This document shows positions 25,157 through 34,454 of a stretch of 64,000 nucleotides of DNA, piece by piece. Location of the stretch: contig JAFGJO010000034.1 in NCBI GenBank assembly GCA_016929065.1, positions 1 to 64,000 of the forward strand, written 5' to 3'. The stretch's first letter is position 1. The number at the start of each line of letters is the position of its first letter. Under the pieces are notes generated by a model, which saw only the letters and a program-made list of their open reading frames with translations, did not search any database and was not told the origin of the DNA. The position numbers and the translations under genes were made by a program. The stretch is from Spirochaetales bacterium. Lineage in GTDB: Bacteria; Spirochaetota; Spirochaetia; SZUA-6; RPPD01.

Positions 25157-26173
25157 GTGTTCGGCTTTGTTGATGAAGTCGCAATAGAAGTATCCTCGGG
25201 TGATGGCGGAGACGGCGCGGTTTCTTTCCGGCGGGAAAAATATGTTCCCAAGGGTGGCCCGGACGGTGGTGACGGCGGGAGGGGCGGAGATGTTGTTTTT
25301 ATCGTGAAGAACAATGTCCGTACACTTATGCACCTGAAATTAAAGCGGGTATTCAAAGCGGAAAACGGCAGGCCAGGCATGGGAAAACGTATGCACGGCA
25401 AAGACGGCGGTGAAATTGAAATCCCTGTGCCCCTGGGAACGCTTTTACGTGATCCTGATTCAAAAAAAATTATCAAAGACTTTTCAACACCGGGTGAACG
25501 GTGGATATTCCTTGAAGGCGGCAATGGCGGAAAGGGAAACTGGCATTTCCGCAGTGCAACCCGGCAGACTCCACGGTTTGCCATTCCCGGAAAAAGCGGC
25601 AAACAACGGAAACTTTTCTGCGAATTGCAGGTTATTGCAGATATCGGACTGGTTGGATTTCCCAACGCGGGAAAATCCACGCTGTTATCGGTGCTCACCA
25701 ATGCCACACCAAAAATAGGCTCGTATCCGTTTACTACACTCACGCCCAATCTGGGGATACTGTCCTGCAAGGGCCATGAAGTAGTCATTGCGGATATTCC
25801 CGGAATTATTGAGGGAGCATCAAAAGGGGTGGGCCTGGGGTTGACCTTTCTGCGCCATATATCCCGGACAAAACTTCTTGTGTTTTTGATTGACATCACC
25901 GCAGAAAACGGAATACATGAGATGGAAGTACTCCTGAATGAACTTTCAGAATTTTCCCCGGAACTTGCCGGCCGTGAAAGGATCATTGTCTGTACAAAAT
26001 CTGATGCAGTCGAAGAAAATGACCTTCCCGGCGAAATGGCAAAGGCTTTTCCAAATGATAAAATTATGACAATATCAAGTATAACAATGAACGGTATTGA
26101 GGAACTGAAGAACATTTTCATTGAACGGACTGGAAAACTGAATGAAGACAGCACTTCTGGGCGGGACGTTTAA
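25157..26173 (+). CDS. obgE: GTPase Obg/CgtA
   Basis: Essential GTPase in 50S maturation and stress control. The N-terminal Obg fold is glycine-rich (SSGDGGDGAVSFRREKYVPK, GGPDGGDGGRGGDV), followed from about residue 160 by the G domain with GFPNAGKS, DIPGIIEGASKG and CTKSD. At 338 residues it is the short form without a long C-terminal extension. The GTG start has no clear ribosome binding site, but no better start fits the fold. It overlaps nadD by 32 bp. Confidence 0.96.
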   Translation: MFGFVDEVAIEVSSGDGGDGAVSFRREKYVPKGGPDGGDGGRGGDVVFIVKNNVRTLMHLKLKRVFKAENGRPGMGKRMHGKDGGEIEIPVPLGTLLRDPDSKKIIKDFSTPGERWIFLEGGNGGKGNWHFRSATRQTPRFAIPGKSGKQRKLFCELQVIADIGLVGFPNAGKSTLLSVLTNATPKIGSYPFTTLTPNLGILSCKGHEVVIADIPGIIEGASKGVGLGLTFLRHISRTKLLVFLIDITAENGIHEMEVLLNELSEFSPELAGRERIIVCTKSDAVEENDLPGEMAKAFPNDKIMTISSITMNGIEELKNIFIERTGKLNEDSTSGRDV

Positions 26174-26717
26174 TCCTGTTCACTTTGGACATCTCTTTCT
26201 TGCAGACGAAGTACTGCACAAGGCGGGATATGATCACATTATCTTTGTACCGACTTTTATGCCTGCTCATAAAAAGATGAAAAGCCCTGTCAAACCGGCT
26301 GACCGTCTGGAAATGCTGAACATTGCAGTAAAACCATATGACTGTTTTAGTGTTGATGACTGTGAAATTAAGAGGAAGGGGATTTCTTTCATGATCGATA
26401 CGCTGCGGGAAGTTCATAGAAAATACGGTTTTCCCGGAAAAATCGGTTTGATAATCGGGGATGATCTTGCCGACAGCTTTCACACATGGAAAAATCCACA
26501 GGACATTCTTGAACTTGCTGAACTCGTTGTAGTGAAACGTCTGCATGTGAAATCAAAAAACTACGGATTTCCCTGTACAGTGATCGAGAATAAAATAGTT
26601 TCCATTTCATCGACAGAGATCCGGGAACGTATTCAAAACAGCGAGCCTGTCCGGTTTCTGCTTCCAGAGGGAGTGTGTTCTTATATTGAAGAAAAAAAAC
26701 TCTACAGATCTGCATGA
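26142..26717 (+). CDS. nadD: Nicotinate-nucleotide adenylyltransferase
   Basis: Adds AMP to nicotinate mononucleotide in NAD synthesis. The 191 residues show LLGGTFNPVHFGH and the late ISSTEIRER nucleotide-binding motif. It links to the nadC-nadA-nadB cluster about 3 kb downstream, so most of the route to NAD is encoded in this window. Overlaps both obgE and yqeK. Confidence 0.96.
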   Translation: MKTALLGGTFNPVHFGHLFLADEVLHKAGYDHIIFVPTFMPAHKKMKSPVKPADRLEMLNIAVKPYDCFSVDDCEIKRKGISFMIDTLREVHRKYGFPGKIGLIIGDDLADSFHTWKNPQDILELAELVVVKRLHVKSKNYGFPCTVIENKIVSISSTEIRERIQNSEPVRFLLPEGVCSYIEEKKLYRSA

Positions 26718-27297
26718 TCTGTATATCAAGATAAAGAAGGATATAAAAAAAGAACTTTCACCCCGCCGCTACAAACACAGCGTAGAGACGGCAAAACTTG
26801 CACAAGCCTTGTGTTTGAAGTATACTGTCGCATCGGAAAAGGGGCTTGTCGCAGGAATCGCGCATGATATTGCCCGTGAATACAGCGATGATCAGCTTGT
26901 TTCGATTGTTCAGGAACAGAATTTATGTGATTCGGAGTGGGGATTACGTCACCCGAAAGTGCTTCATGGAATCGTCGGAGCGTATATTGTAGAATCCCGG
27001 TATGGTATTGGGGATCCAGACATTCTTGACGCAATTCGCCAGCATGTTGCCGGCGCTGAAAATATGGGAATGCTTGCAAAAATTCTCTTTGTGGCTGATT
27101 TTTGTGAACCTTCAAGAAAGTATCTGGAAGAGATGCACCGGCGGGAACTGTTACAACAACCGCTTGATATGATGCTTTTTCGTGTTTATGGAGAAATATT
27201 TGCATTTCTTGAAATCGAAAAAAAACCAATTGCACCAATTTCATACGAAATATATGACAAACTGCGCAGAAAGGTAGCCATGGATGAAAAGGAATGA
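26686..27297 (+). CDS. yqeK: YqeK-type HD-domain phosphohydrolase
   Basis: Symmetrical Ap4A hydrolase family. The 203-residue protein has RRYKHSVETAKLA, IAHDIAREY, LHGIVGAYI and ILFVADFCEPSR, the expected HD ligand order. The start is TTG, inside the end of nadD. NadD-YqeK-RsfS linkage is common in Gram-positive bacteria and spirochaetes. Confidence 0.92.
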   Translation: MKKKNSTDLHDLYIKIKKDIKKELSPRRYKHSVETAKLAQALCLKYTVASEKGLVAGIAHDIAREYSDDQLVSIVQEQNLCDSEWGLRHPKVLHGIVGAYIVESRYGIGDPDILDAIRQHVAGAENMGMLAKILFVADFCEPSRKYLEEMHRRELLQQPLDMMLFRVYGEIFAFLEIEKKPIAPISYEIYDKLRRKVAMDEKE

Positions 27298-28474
27298 AAA
27301 ATCATTTGTCAGTATTATCCTGCTGGGGATAATTGTCTGTATCGCCGTTGGTTCGATTACCCTTGTACTTTTTGTATTTCGTTCTGACCGTGTCGTGGAT
27401 CTTGTTGAAAAGAATTCGATTATCAGCGTTTTGTTTACGGTCGGTGAAAAAGACCATCTCGACATGATGGAGCTGTATTTGTATAATCCGGCAACAAAGA
27501 AAAGTGCCCTGTTTCATCTGCCCGCAAATTTATGGACAATGATCGAACCATTGAACCGGTATGATATCCTTGAAGTGATGTACAATCAGTCTGATTTCCG
27601 CCCGTTGATGCAGAAGGTGGAAAAGTTGACGTCGGTAAAAGTTGATTTTTTTATCGATATTGATTTCCGGGAAATGGAACAGATAGTAGACCTGCTCGGC
27701 GGACTGGAGGTATTTATTCCAAATCCTGTTGATACCGAAGTCAATGGCGAGCGGATTCTTCTTGAAGCCGGGAGTGTGATTGTTGACGGAGAGAAAATAA
27801 AGGAACTGTTAAAAGTTGAGCTTCCCGATGATACTGATCTGGAAACCGCTGAAAGGAAACAACAGATTGTGCGGGCGATTCTGCAGCGGATAATTGATTA
27901 TAAAGATTCAGGTTTATTGTTCAAGCCGGAAGCATTTCATGTTTTTATGCAGAATATACAAACAGATTTGTCGGAAGCAGAGGTGAAATCACTGCTCCAT
28001 GAATATGAAACGGTAATCCTCGATCATCTTATTTCAAATCGTGTCCATGGAACCACAATATCACATGAATCTAGAGGGATGATTTTTTCACCGAATGATC
28101 AGGGAGATTACCTGAGGCTGACGGTGAAAAAGACCATAGAATACATGGCCGGAACCGGTGAGATCCGCCCGGAAGATCTGATCGTAAAACTGGATGTGCT
28201 CAATGGGACAGAGACGTCCCGGCTGGCAGCAAAAGCCGCCAATATATACAAAAAGTATGGGTATGAAATACTGACCGTGGCAAATGCCGATGTACAAAAT
28301 GCGGAAAAAACGGTTATTATTGCGAACAACGGGAATGAAAAAATAGCAAAGGAAATTGGCACTATTATTCGGTGCCGAAATGTCCAGCCGCCGAAGCCGG
28401 ATACGGTGCGAAAAAGCCGTGCAGATTATACTATAATTTTGGGGAATGATTTTGATGGCCAATATTGTAAATAA
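27284..28474 (+). CDS. LytR-CpsA-Psr (LCP) family membrane protein, divergent
   Basis: A 396-residue protein with one N-terminal transmembrane helix (IILLGIIVCIAVGSITLVLF), an LCP-like domain to about residue 220 and a LytR C-terminal domain (VLNGTETSRLAAKAANIYKK). In Gram-positives, LCP enzymes attach teichoic acids or capsule to peptidoglycan. Here the usual RxR-x-DxxRxxRQQ segment reads ELPDDTDLETAERKQQ, so the arginines that bind the pyrophosphate are mostly missing. Either the substrate differs or the domain is not catalytic. It overlaps yqeK and rsfS. Confidence 0.8.
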   Translation: MKRNEKSFVSIILLGIIVCIAVGSITLVLFVFRSDRVVDLVEKNSIISVLFTVGEKDHLDMMELYLYNPATKKSALFHLPANLWTMIEPLNRYDILEVMYNQSDFRPLMQKVEKLTSVKVDFFIDIDFREMEQIVDLLGGLEVFIPNPVDTEVNGERILLEAGSVIVDGEKIKELLKVELPDDTDLETAERKQQIVRAILQRIIDYKDSGLLFKPEAFHVFMQNIQTDLSEAEVKSLLHEYETVILDHLISNRVHGTTISHESRGMIFSPNDQGDYLRLTVKKTIEYMAGTGEIRPEDLIVKLDVLNGTETSRLAAKAANIYKKYGYEILTVANADVQNAEKTVIIANNGNEKIAKEIGTIIRCRNVQPPKPDTVRKSRADYTIILGNDFDGQYCK

Positions 28475-28832
28475 ACTGACGCATCCTGAAATTGTCACTG
28501 CTGTTGCAGCACTCCTCGATGATCATAAAGGTGAAGATACAAAAATCCTGTATATAGGCGGCCAGAGTTCATATACGGATTATTTTATCATCACAACTGC
28601 CCACAGCTCGGTTCACCTGAAAAGCCTTACTGAACGTATTGCAGCATTTCTCCGGAAAAGCGATCATGCGATACTGTATCATTCGAAAGCAAAGGACGAC
28701 AGCGGCTGGCTTTTACTGGATTGCGGCAATTTTATTGTTCATGTAATGGATAAAGAGAAACGAATTTTCTATGAACTGGAAAAGCTGTGTTATCCTGGTC
28801 CGGAAATACCTTATTCGTCGAAATCTTCGTAA
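28455..28832 (+). CDS. rsfS: Ribosomal silencing factor RsfS
   Basis: Binds L14 and blocks subunit joining in nutrient stress. The 125-residue protein has the RsfS/Iojap core: YTDYFIITTAHSSVHLKSL, DDSGWLLLDCGNFIVHVM and FYELEKLC. I prefer the second ATG (MANIVNKL) because GGGGA is nine bases upstream of it. Its 3-prime end overlaps the opposite-strand acidic gene by 22 bp. Confidence 0.93.
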   Translation: MANIVNKLTHPEIVTAVAALLDDHKGEDTKILYIGGQSSYTDYFIITTAHSSVHLKSLTERIAAFLRKSDHAILYHSKAKDDSGWLLLDCGNFIVHVMDKEKRIFYELEKLCYPGPEIPYSSKSS

Positions 28833-29179
28833 TCCAGATCATCTTCCTCGACGTCGTAATCATCATCGTCGAGGTATTCTTCTTCATCATCGTCAAAATC
28901 GTCGACTAAGTCATCTTCTTCTTCGTCGTCTTCAAGATCTTCTTCTATGTCATCTTCTTCGAAGTCATCATCTTCGTCCAGGTCTTCGTAATCGTCATCT
29001 TCCTCATCTTCGTCGAAATCATCATAATCATCAAAGTCGTTGTCATAGTATTCGTCTTCTTCTTCTGCTGCTTCTTCTGCTTCCTCTTCCTCTTCTTCAT
29101 AATTTTCGATATCTTCGTCCATCATGAAAAACGCAGGTTCCTTGAGGTCGTCAAGAATGCTTCTCTTGCGTGCAAACAT
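28811..29179 (-). CDS. Extremely acidic low-complexity protein
   Basis: A 122-residue protein with a normal 20-residue head (MFARKRSILDDLKEPAFFMM) and then 102 residues of which 75 are Asp or Glu and none is basic. The remaining residues are mostly Tyr, Phe, Leu and Ile spaced at short intervals. A GGGGGG ribosome binding site lies about ten bases before the ATG, and the frame stays open through a tract that would easily break by frameshift, so I think it is real. I do not recognise a family. Acidic tails of this kind occur in DNA mimics, histone or ribosome chaperones and RNA polymerase delta; none of these is shown here. Confidence 0.65.
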   Translation of the reverse strand: MFARKRSILDDLKEPAFFMMDEDIENYEEEEEEAEEAAEEEDEYYDNDFDDYDDFDEDEEDDDYEDLDEDDDFEEDDIEEDLEDDEEEDDLVDDFDDDEEEYLDDDDYDVEEDDLDYEDFDE

Positions 29180-29270
29180 GGCTTTTTTTATCCCCCCGCA
29201 AAAATTGTTTCCGTAGAGTGTATTCTTACATTCACAACTCTAAGCCGATCATTATAAACTTGTCAACTGT

Positions 29271-29777
29271 TTATTCGGTTTTTTTTTTCATATTTTTAAT
29301 TTCTACATGAAGGATGATATCACCGAAAGTTCCGTTAATAATAAGTCCGAATCGATGCTCTGCAGCGTACAATTCAGACTGAAGCGCATTCCCTGAGAAT
29401 ACTGTTGGAGGGGTAATATTGCAGTCGAGATCGATCTCTGTAAGGTACATAATAGCCCTTCCTGCAACCTGGTTTGTAATTTCTCCCAGAGTGGAGCGGG
29501 CAAGGGTCTCAATGCTCTTGGGATCGGCTTTGATGCCCTGTGCTGAATACAAATCACGGCTGAGGGAAATCACCGCTTCATGACTGCATCCGAGAAACAA
29601 GTTTCCCTGGATGTCGCTTGTCAGTCCGACGGTGGCGATGACCTGGAGATTCTTGAGGATGGCATCCGAGGGAACAAGTGCAGTAATTGTCAGTTTGTTT
29701 TCGGTGAAAATGTCTGTACATGCTGTTTCAAACCGGTTTTGAAGGGCGGTGTTTATATCTGTATTCGTTGTGTTCAC
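29271..29777 (-). CDS. CheX/CheC-like phosphatase domain protein
   Basis: A 168-residue protein with the CheX fold pattern. LGEITNQVAGRAI fits the ExxN catalytic motif by which CheX and CheC dephosphorylate CheY-P. CheX is the usual CheY phosphatase in spirochaetes. The other conserved feature is a C-terminal hydrophobic strand LIINGTFGDIILHV. No chemotaxis genes are adjacent, so the partner regulator is unknown. GTG start with GAGG four bases upstream. Confidence 0.75.
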   Translation of the reverse strand: MNTTNTDINTALQNRFETACTDIFTENKLTITALVPSDAILKNLQVIATVGLTSDIQGNLFLGCSHEAVISLSRDLYSAQGIKADPKSIETLARSTLGEITNQVAGRAIMYLTEIDLDCNITPPTVFSGNALQSELYAAEHRFGLIINGTFGDIILHVEIKNMKKKTE

Positions 29778-29916
29778 AGAACCTCATTATTTTGGAGAAT
29801 ATGGAAAAGGAATTACATCCTGTATCTAAAAAATATACGGTACGGAAATCTGTTTGTCAAATTATACCGAACCTTCACTTGCAATAGCGAACAAGTTTCT
29901 TTATCATACGGGCTAT

Positions 29917-30753
29917 ATGGATGATAATTATAAAACACTCATTACGCTGGCGTTGCAGGAAGATTTTGATGAAATTGGTGATGTCACCTCAGAGTCAATT
30001 TTTACCGATGAAACAGCACATGCACAGCTGCTGAGTAAAAGTGAAGGGATTCTGGCGGGAAAATCAATATTCTGCGAGGTTTTTCACACAATTGATGACC
30101 ATCTTGACATCGAATTCCTGAAACAGGACGGGGACAGGCTCGGCAGGACGGAGTGTATTGCCCATGTCCGCGGAAAAGCATTATCCATTCTAAAAGGAGA
30201 ACGGACAGCACTCAACTTTATCAGTTTTATGTCGGGAGTTGCCACTGCGGCGGGAACTTGTGCAGCAGAGGCACGTCATTACGGCAACACAATCGTCCTT
30301 GATACAAGAAAAACCCTGCCCGGATACCGGGCACTTTCCAAATATGCTGTGAAAACAGGGGGCGCACAAAATCACCGGCAGGGACTGTATGACATGGTGA
30401 TGATCAAGGACAACCATGTTGATGCTGCGGGTTCTATCAAAAATGCAGTTGAAAAAGTCCGGAATAAATGGGGAGAGCGTTTCAAAATTGAAGTTGAATG
30501 CAGGACCCTTGCAGATGTCCGACAAGCGCTGGAACTTGGTGTCGATATTATCATGCTCGACAATATGAACAAGGAACAGATACTGGAGGCTATAGGGCTC
30601 GCGAAAAACAGGGTATTGCTCGAAGTGTCCGGCGGGATTACCCTGGAGGAAATAAAAGAAATTGTTCCGTTGGGAATTGACTATATCTCGATTGGGCGGA
30701 TCACTCATTCCGCCCCGGCATTTGATTTTTCATTAAAAATTGTACTGGAGTAA
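29917..30753 (+). CDS. nadC: Quinolinate phosphoribosyltransferase
   Basis: Converts quinolinate and PRPP to nicotinate mononucleotide. The 278-residue protein has ERTALNFISFMSGVAT, DTRKTLPGYRALSKYAV, GGAQNHRQGLYD and VSGGI, the full set of active-site segments. I chose the ATG of MDDNYKTLITLAL; the longer frame adds 21 residues outside the family. First gene of nadC-nadA-nadB. Confidence 0.96.
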   Translation: MDDNYKTLITLALQEDFDEIGDVTSESIFTDETAHAQLLSKSEGILAGKSIFCEVFHTIDDHLDIEFLKQDGDRLGRTECIAHVRGKALSILKGERTALNFISFMSGVATAAGTCAAEARHYGNTIVLDTRKTLPGYRALSKYAVKTGGAQNHRQGLYDMVMIKDNHVDAAGSIKNAVEKVRNKWGERFKIEVECRTLADVRQALELGVDIIMLDNMNKEQILEAIGLAKNRVLLEVSGGITLEEIKEIVPLGIDYISIGRITHSAPAFDFSLKIVLE

Positions 30754-30758
30754 CTGCC

Positions 30759-31829
30759 ATGGAATACAGGGAAGAAATCGTAAAACTCAAAGAGCAGCTT
30801 GGTGATGATGCGGTCATCCTGGCCCATTACTATCAGAAGGATGAAGTCTGTCAGTACGCAGACATCATCGGTGATTCCTATGCACTTGCAGTCGCTGCTT
30901 CAAAATCAACGGCAAAGTATATTGTTTTTTGCGGGGTCTATTTTATGGCCGAAAGCGCCGCCATACTGGCGAACCCTGATCAGCGCGTCCTTATTCCTGA
31001 CCGGGAGGCAGGATGTCCGCTGGCCGACATGGCCAATGCCGCAGATTTTGAAAAGTATTATGCATATTGCAGCTCGCTGGCAAAATCACCACTGATTTCG
31101 ATTGTCTATGTCAATTCAAGCAGCTCCCTGAAAGCCGCTGTCGGGAAACTGGGCGGACTCACCTGTACCTCTTCAAATGCACAATTTTTGGTCGAACGGG
31201 TCATGGCAGAAGGCAAGAGGGTTTTTTTTCTTCCTGATTTCAACCTGGGAATTAATACCGCCCGCAGAATGGAACTGAAAAATACGGTGATCGGTACCAT
31301 ACATCGAAAAGCCGATCCGGAGAACACTTCTTCTGATACAAAACTTTTTTTATGGAAAGGTTTTTGTAACGTCCATGCCCGCTTTTCACCAATGGATATC
31401 AGGAAAGCAAAAGTCAATTATCCGTATGCGAAAATACTGGTGCATCCGGAATGCGATGAAGCTGTTGTTGCAGAATCAGATTTTGCCGGCTCAACCTCAC
31501 AGATTATAAAGGAAGTTGAACAATCTCCGGCCGGGACGACATTGTTTGTCGGAACCGAGCTGAACCTGGTCAACAGGCTTGCGAGAGAGACACGGCATGC
31601 TGCGGTGTTTCCGCTGCGGGAATCGGGGTGCGTCAATATGAACAAGATCACTCTTGAAAAACTGTATCAAACCTTGCAGAGTCTCCTTACAGGGAGTTCA
31701 GAATATGAAGTTGGTATCGATGAGACTGAAAAACAGGATGCAAAACGGGCTTTGGCCGGCATGATCGGCCTGGTTGAACAAAAGAAAGGGGAGGAGCATG
31801 CCTCGACACGGAAAACGGAAAGAATTTGA
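30759..31829 (+). CDS. nadA: Quinolinate synthase
   Basis: Iron-sulfur enzyme that condenses iminoaspartate with dihydroxyacetone phosphate. The 356 residues include LAHYYQKDEVCQYADIIGDS, FCGVYFMAES, CTSSNA, VHPECDEAV and the last ligand Cys in ESGCVNMNKI. It lies five bases after nadC and overlaps nadB by 32 bp, so the three genes are coupled. Confidence 0.97.
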   Translation: MEYREEIVKLKEQLGDDAVILAHYYQKDEVCQYADIIGDSYALAVAASKSTAKYIVFCGVYFMAESAAILANPDQRVLIPDREAGCPLADMANAADFEKYYAYCSSLAKSPLISIVYVNSSSSLKAAVGKLGGLTCTSSNAQFLVERVMAEGKRVFFLPDFNLGINTARRMELKNTVIGTIHRKADPENTSSDTKLFLWKGFCNVHARFSPMDIRKAKVNYPYAKILVHPECDEAVVAESDFAGSTSQIIKEVEQSPAGTTLFVGTELNLVNRLARETRHAAVFPLRESGCVNMNKITLEKLYQTLQSLLTGSSEYEVGIDETEKQDAKRALAGMIGLVEQKKGEEHASTRKTERI

Positions 31830-33378
31830 TATTCTGATAATCGGAACGGGAATATCCGGCCTCACTGCGGCATACTGGCTTTCGGAAGCGGGATACGAAG
31901 TCGCCGTGATTTCAAAAGATGCAAATCTTTCTGAATGCAATACACAATATGCGCAGGGCGGCATTGTATTCAAACATGAACATGATTCACCTGGCCTGCT
32001 TCAAAAAGACATTATTGCAGCTGGATGTGCAATCAATTTTGACAATGCCGTGAAGGCCGTGGCCGAAGAGGGCCCCGCACTGGTACAAGACTTTTTGATT
32101 GACAGGGTTTCGGTTCCCTTTTGCCGGGATAATGAAAATAATCTTGAGTTTACCCAGGAAGGCGCACATTCTGTACGAAGAATCATTCATGTCAAGGACA
32201 AGACCGGAGCGGCGATTGAAAAAAGTCTGCTGGATGCGACATTGAATAAAAAACATATCACCTTCTTTCCTGCACATACGGCGGTAGAATTGATTACCAG
32301 CAGCCATAATTCCATGAATCCGCAGGACAGGTATCAAAAAACCAGAGTAATCGGTGCATATGTATTGAATGCAAAAACAGAATCGGTTGATGTGTTTATT
32401 GCCGGTGCAGTGGTGCTCGCCACCGGCGGTGTCGGCCACCTGTTTCTGCACACCTCAAACACGGTGGGTGCGACCGGTGACGGGGTTGCCATGGCATGCC
32501 GTATCGGAGCAGAGATAATCAATGCAGAATATATCCAGTTTCATCCGACCATTTTGTATCATCGTGATGTCAAACGGTTTTTGATTACCGAGGCTCTAAG
32601 AGGCGAGGGCGCGCGCCTCAAAAACCGGGATAACGAGTTTTTCATGAGAAAATACCATGGGAAGCTTGCGGATCTCGCGCCGAGGGACGAAGTATCGCGA
32701 GCAATTTTCTATGAAATGGAAAAAACTGATTCAGAATATGTACTCCTGGATACGCAGGAAATCAAAAGCCTGAGTCTGCATGAACGGTTCCCGGCAATTT
32801 ATGCGCAATGCAAAGAGCTTGGAATAGATATAGAGAAAGAGCCTGTTCCGGTTGTCCCGGCAGCGCATTATTTTTGCGGCGGAATCAAGGTGGATTTATG
32901 CGGCAGAACAAACATCAGCGGATTATTCGCTGTCGGTGAAAATTCCTGTACCGGTGTCCACGGGGCAAACCGTCTGGCATCGGTCTCATTACTGGAAGGA
33001 TTATTGTGGGGCAAAAAAACTGCTTTGGCAATTTCGGATGCCATTCAGCCTGTCAGCCAAAAACTGATAAAAAATATTCCGGAATGGATTTTTCCGCTGA
33101 ATGAGGAAGTATTTGATCCGGTGCTGATTTTGCAGGATATGGTGAATGTCAGGACAACAATGTGGAATTATGCCGGGATTGTCCGCAATAAAAACAGGCT
33201 TTCCCGTGCATTGGCAGACTTGAACTATCTGAGCCACAGGATTGAAAAATTTTACAAACAGGCAAAAATCACCCGCAGGATTATCGAATTGAGAAATGCA
33301 GTCCTGACCTCACTGCTGATTGTCCGCGCTGCATCGGCAAACAAGACTTCCTGCGGCTGTCATTTTATCGAGGAATAA
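31798..33378 (+). CDS. nadB: L-aspartate oxidase
   Basis: FAD enzyme that makes iminoaspartate for NadA. The 526-residue protein has DILIIGTGISGLTAAYWL, the TQYAQGGI loop, FHPTI, EALRGEGARL and GVHGANRLASVSLLEGL, as in the succinate dehydrogenase/NadB flavoprotein family. GGGGAGG precedes the chosen ATG inside nadA; the frame opens slightly earlier but without a site. With nadD upstream this gives an aspartate route to NAD, unlike host-bound spirochaetes that need niacin. Confidence 0.95.
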   Translation: MPRHGKRKEFDILIIGTGISGLTAAYWLSEAGYEVAVISKDANLSECNTQYAQGGIVFKHEHDSPGLLQKDIIAAGCAINFDNAVKAVAEEGPALVQDFLIDRVSVPFCRDNENNLEFTQEGAHSVRRIIHVKDKTGAAIEKSLLDATLNKKHITFFPAHTAVELITSSHNSMNPQDRYQKTRVIGAYVLNAKTESVDVFIAGAVVLATGGVGHLFLHTSNTVGATGDGVAMACRIGAEIINAEYIQFHPTILYHRDVKRFLITEALRGEGARLKNRDNEFFMRKYHGKLADLAPRDEVSRAIFYEMEKTDSEYVLLDTQEIKSLSLHERFPAIYAQCKELGIDIEKEPVPVVPAAHYFCGGIKVDLCGRTNISGLFAVGENSCTGVHGANRLASVSLLEGLLWGKKTALAISDAIQPVSQKLIKNIPEWIFPLNEEVFDPVLILQDMVNVRTTMWNYAGIVRNKNRLSRALADLNYLSHRIEKFYKQAKITRRIIELRNAVLTSLLIVRAASANKTSCGCHFIEE

Positions 33379-33386
33379 CAGCTGTC

Positions 33387-34283
33387 ATGACTGCGTTTCA
33401 TTGTGCACGCATACAATCTCCCGCAAAAGTAAACCTTCATCTGGATATCCTGGGAACCCGGCAGGACGGCTTTCATGACATAAGATCATTGTTTGTCATG
33501 ACCACATTCAGCGACACAATCGAAATCGAAGCACTTGATCAGGGAAGCGGCTTTGAACTGAAAGGGTTTTTTTCCTGTACGGTTGAAGACAATCTCATAA
33601 CAAAAGCAGTACGGTTGTTCTGCCGGAATGCGGGAATCAGCTGTGATTTCAGGGTATCTGTTGAAAAGAGAATTCCGGAAGGGGCAGGACTTGGCGGAGG
33701 TTCAAGTAATGCTGCCGCAGTGCTTCGTGTACTCGATAAAATATTTCCTGACGCATTCTCCAAAAATGAACTATGCACTATTGCGGCTGAACTTGGCAGT
33801 GATGTGCCGTTTTTTTTGTCATCAACATCGGCAATCGTGGAGGGAAGAGGTGAACTTGTTACTCCCGTATTCCCGCGCGATGATTATCATTTACTGCTTA
33901 TCCTTCCGGATATTCGTGTCAATACAGCTATGGCATACAAGTGGTTTGATGCAGAAATAAAGGAAGAAGACAAACAATTATCACTGACCAAGGAGGAAAT
34001 AAAAAAATGGTATATGAACCCGGATCCGGTGAAGTGGCCGTTTTTTAACACATTTTATCCGGTCATAAAAAACCATCATCCGGAATACCGGTTGATAGAG
34101 GAATTATGCCGTACTATGAAAGTCAATTTTACCGTGCTTTCCGGCAGCGGTGCGTGTTTTGCAGGGGTATTCACGGATCAGCATGATGTTGACCTGATGG
34201 CACAACATGTGGTTGAAAATGATATGATCTGTTTCGCTGCCAGGCCGCTGGTCTCGATGCCGGAAATAGAATTTTTCACATAA
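33387..34283 (+). CDS. ispE: 4-diphosphocytidyl-2-C-methylerythritol kinase
   Basis: GHMP kinase of the MEP isoprenoid pathway. The 298-residue protein starts with SPAKVNLHLDILGTR, has the ATP loop PEGAGLGGGSSNAAAV, AAELGSDVPFFL, and the late LSGSGACFAG motif. It is eight bases after nadB. The presence of ispE means isoprenoids are made by the MEP route. Confidence 0.96.
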   Translation: MTAFHCARIQSPAKVNLHLDILGTRQDGFHDIRSLFVMTTFSDTIEIEALDQGSGFELKGFFSCTVEDNLITKAVRLFCRNAGISCDFRVSVEKRIPEGAGLGGGSSNAAAVLRVLDKIFPDAFSKNELCTIAAELGSDVPFFLSSTSAIVEGRGELVTPVFPRDDYHLLLILPDIRVNTAMAYKWFDAEIKEEDKQLSLTKEEIKKWYMNPDPVKWPFFNTFYPVIKNHHPEYRLIEELCRTMKVNFTVLSGSGACFAGVFTDQHDVDLMAQHVVENDMICFAARPLVSMPEIEFFT

Positions 34284-34395
34284 CACGGGCAAATCTTTTC
34301 TCTATCTACCACTGGACAAAAACATGAAAAATCAGTATTGTTATCCCGCTTGACAGGGGAATATGGATAATTTTCCTCCTGGGTTTGTGCAAAAA

Positions 34396-34401
34396 TATAA
34401 T
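34396..34401 (+). promoter_or_regulatory. Probable -10 box upstream of tRNA-Gln
   Basis: Perfect TATAAT about 54 bp before the tRNA; the matching -35 is poor. A hairpin (CCGCAAATAC / GTATTCGCGG, 34417-34441) lies between. Confidence 0.4.
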
Positions 34402-34454
34402 ACTCACTAAAAGCCACCGCAAATACTGGTTGTATTCGCGGTAAAATTATTTAC

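Noticed and set aside
25093-26154. Long 353-codon minus-strand frame across obgE
   Set aside because: It is antisense to a clear Obg GTPase with all motifs; the long frame comes from codon bias.
28771-29127. Plus-strand ORF rich in Arg, His and Leu opposite the acidic gene
   Set aside because: It is a shadow of the Asp/Glu codon run on the minus strand and has no ribosome binding site of its own.
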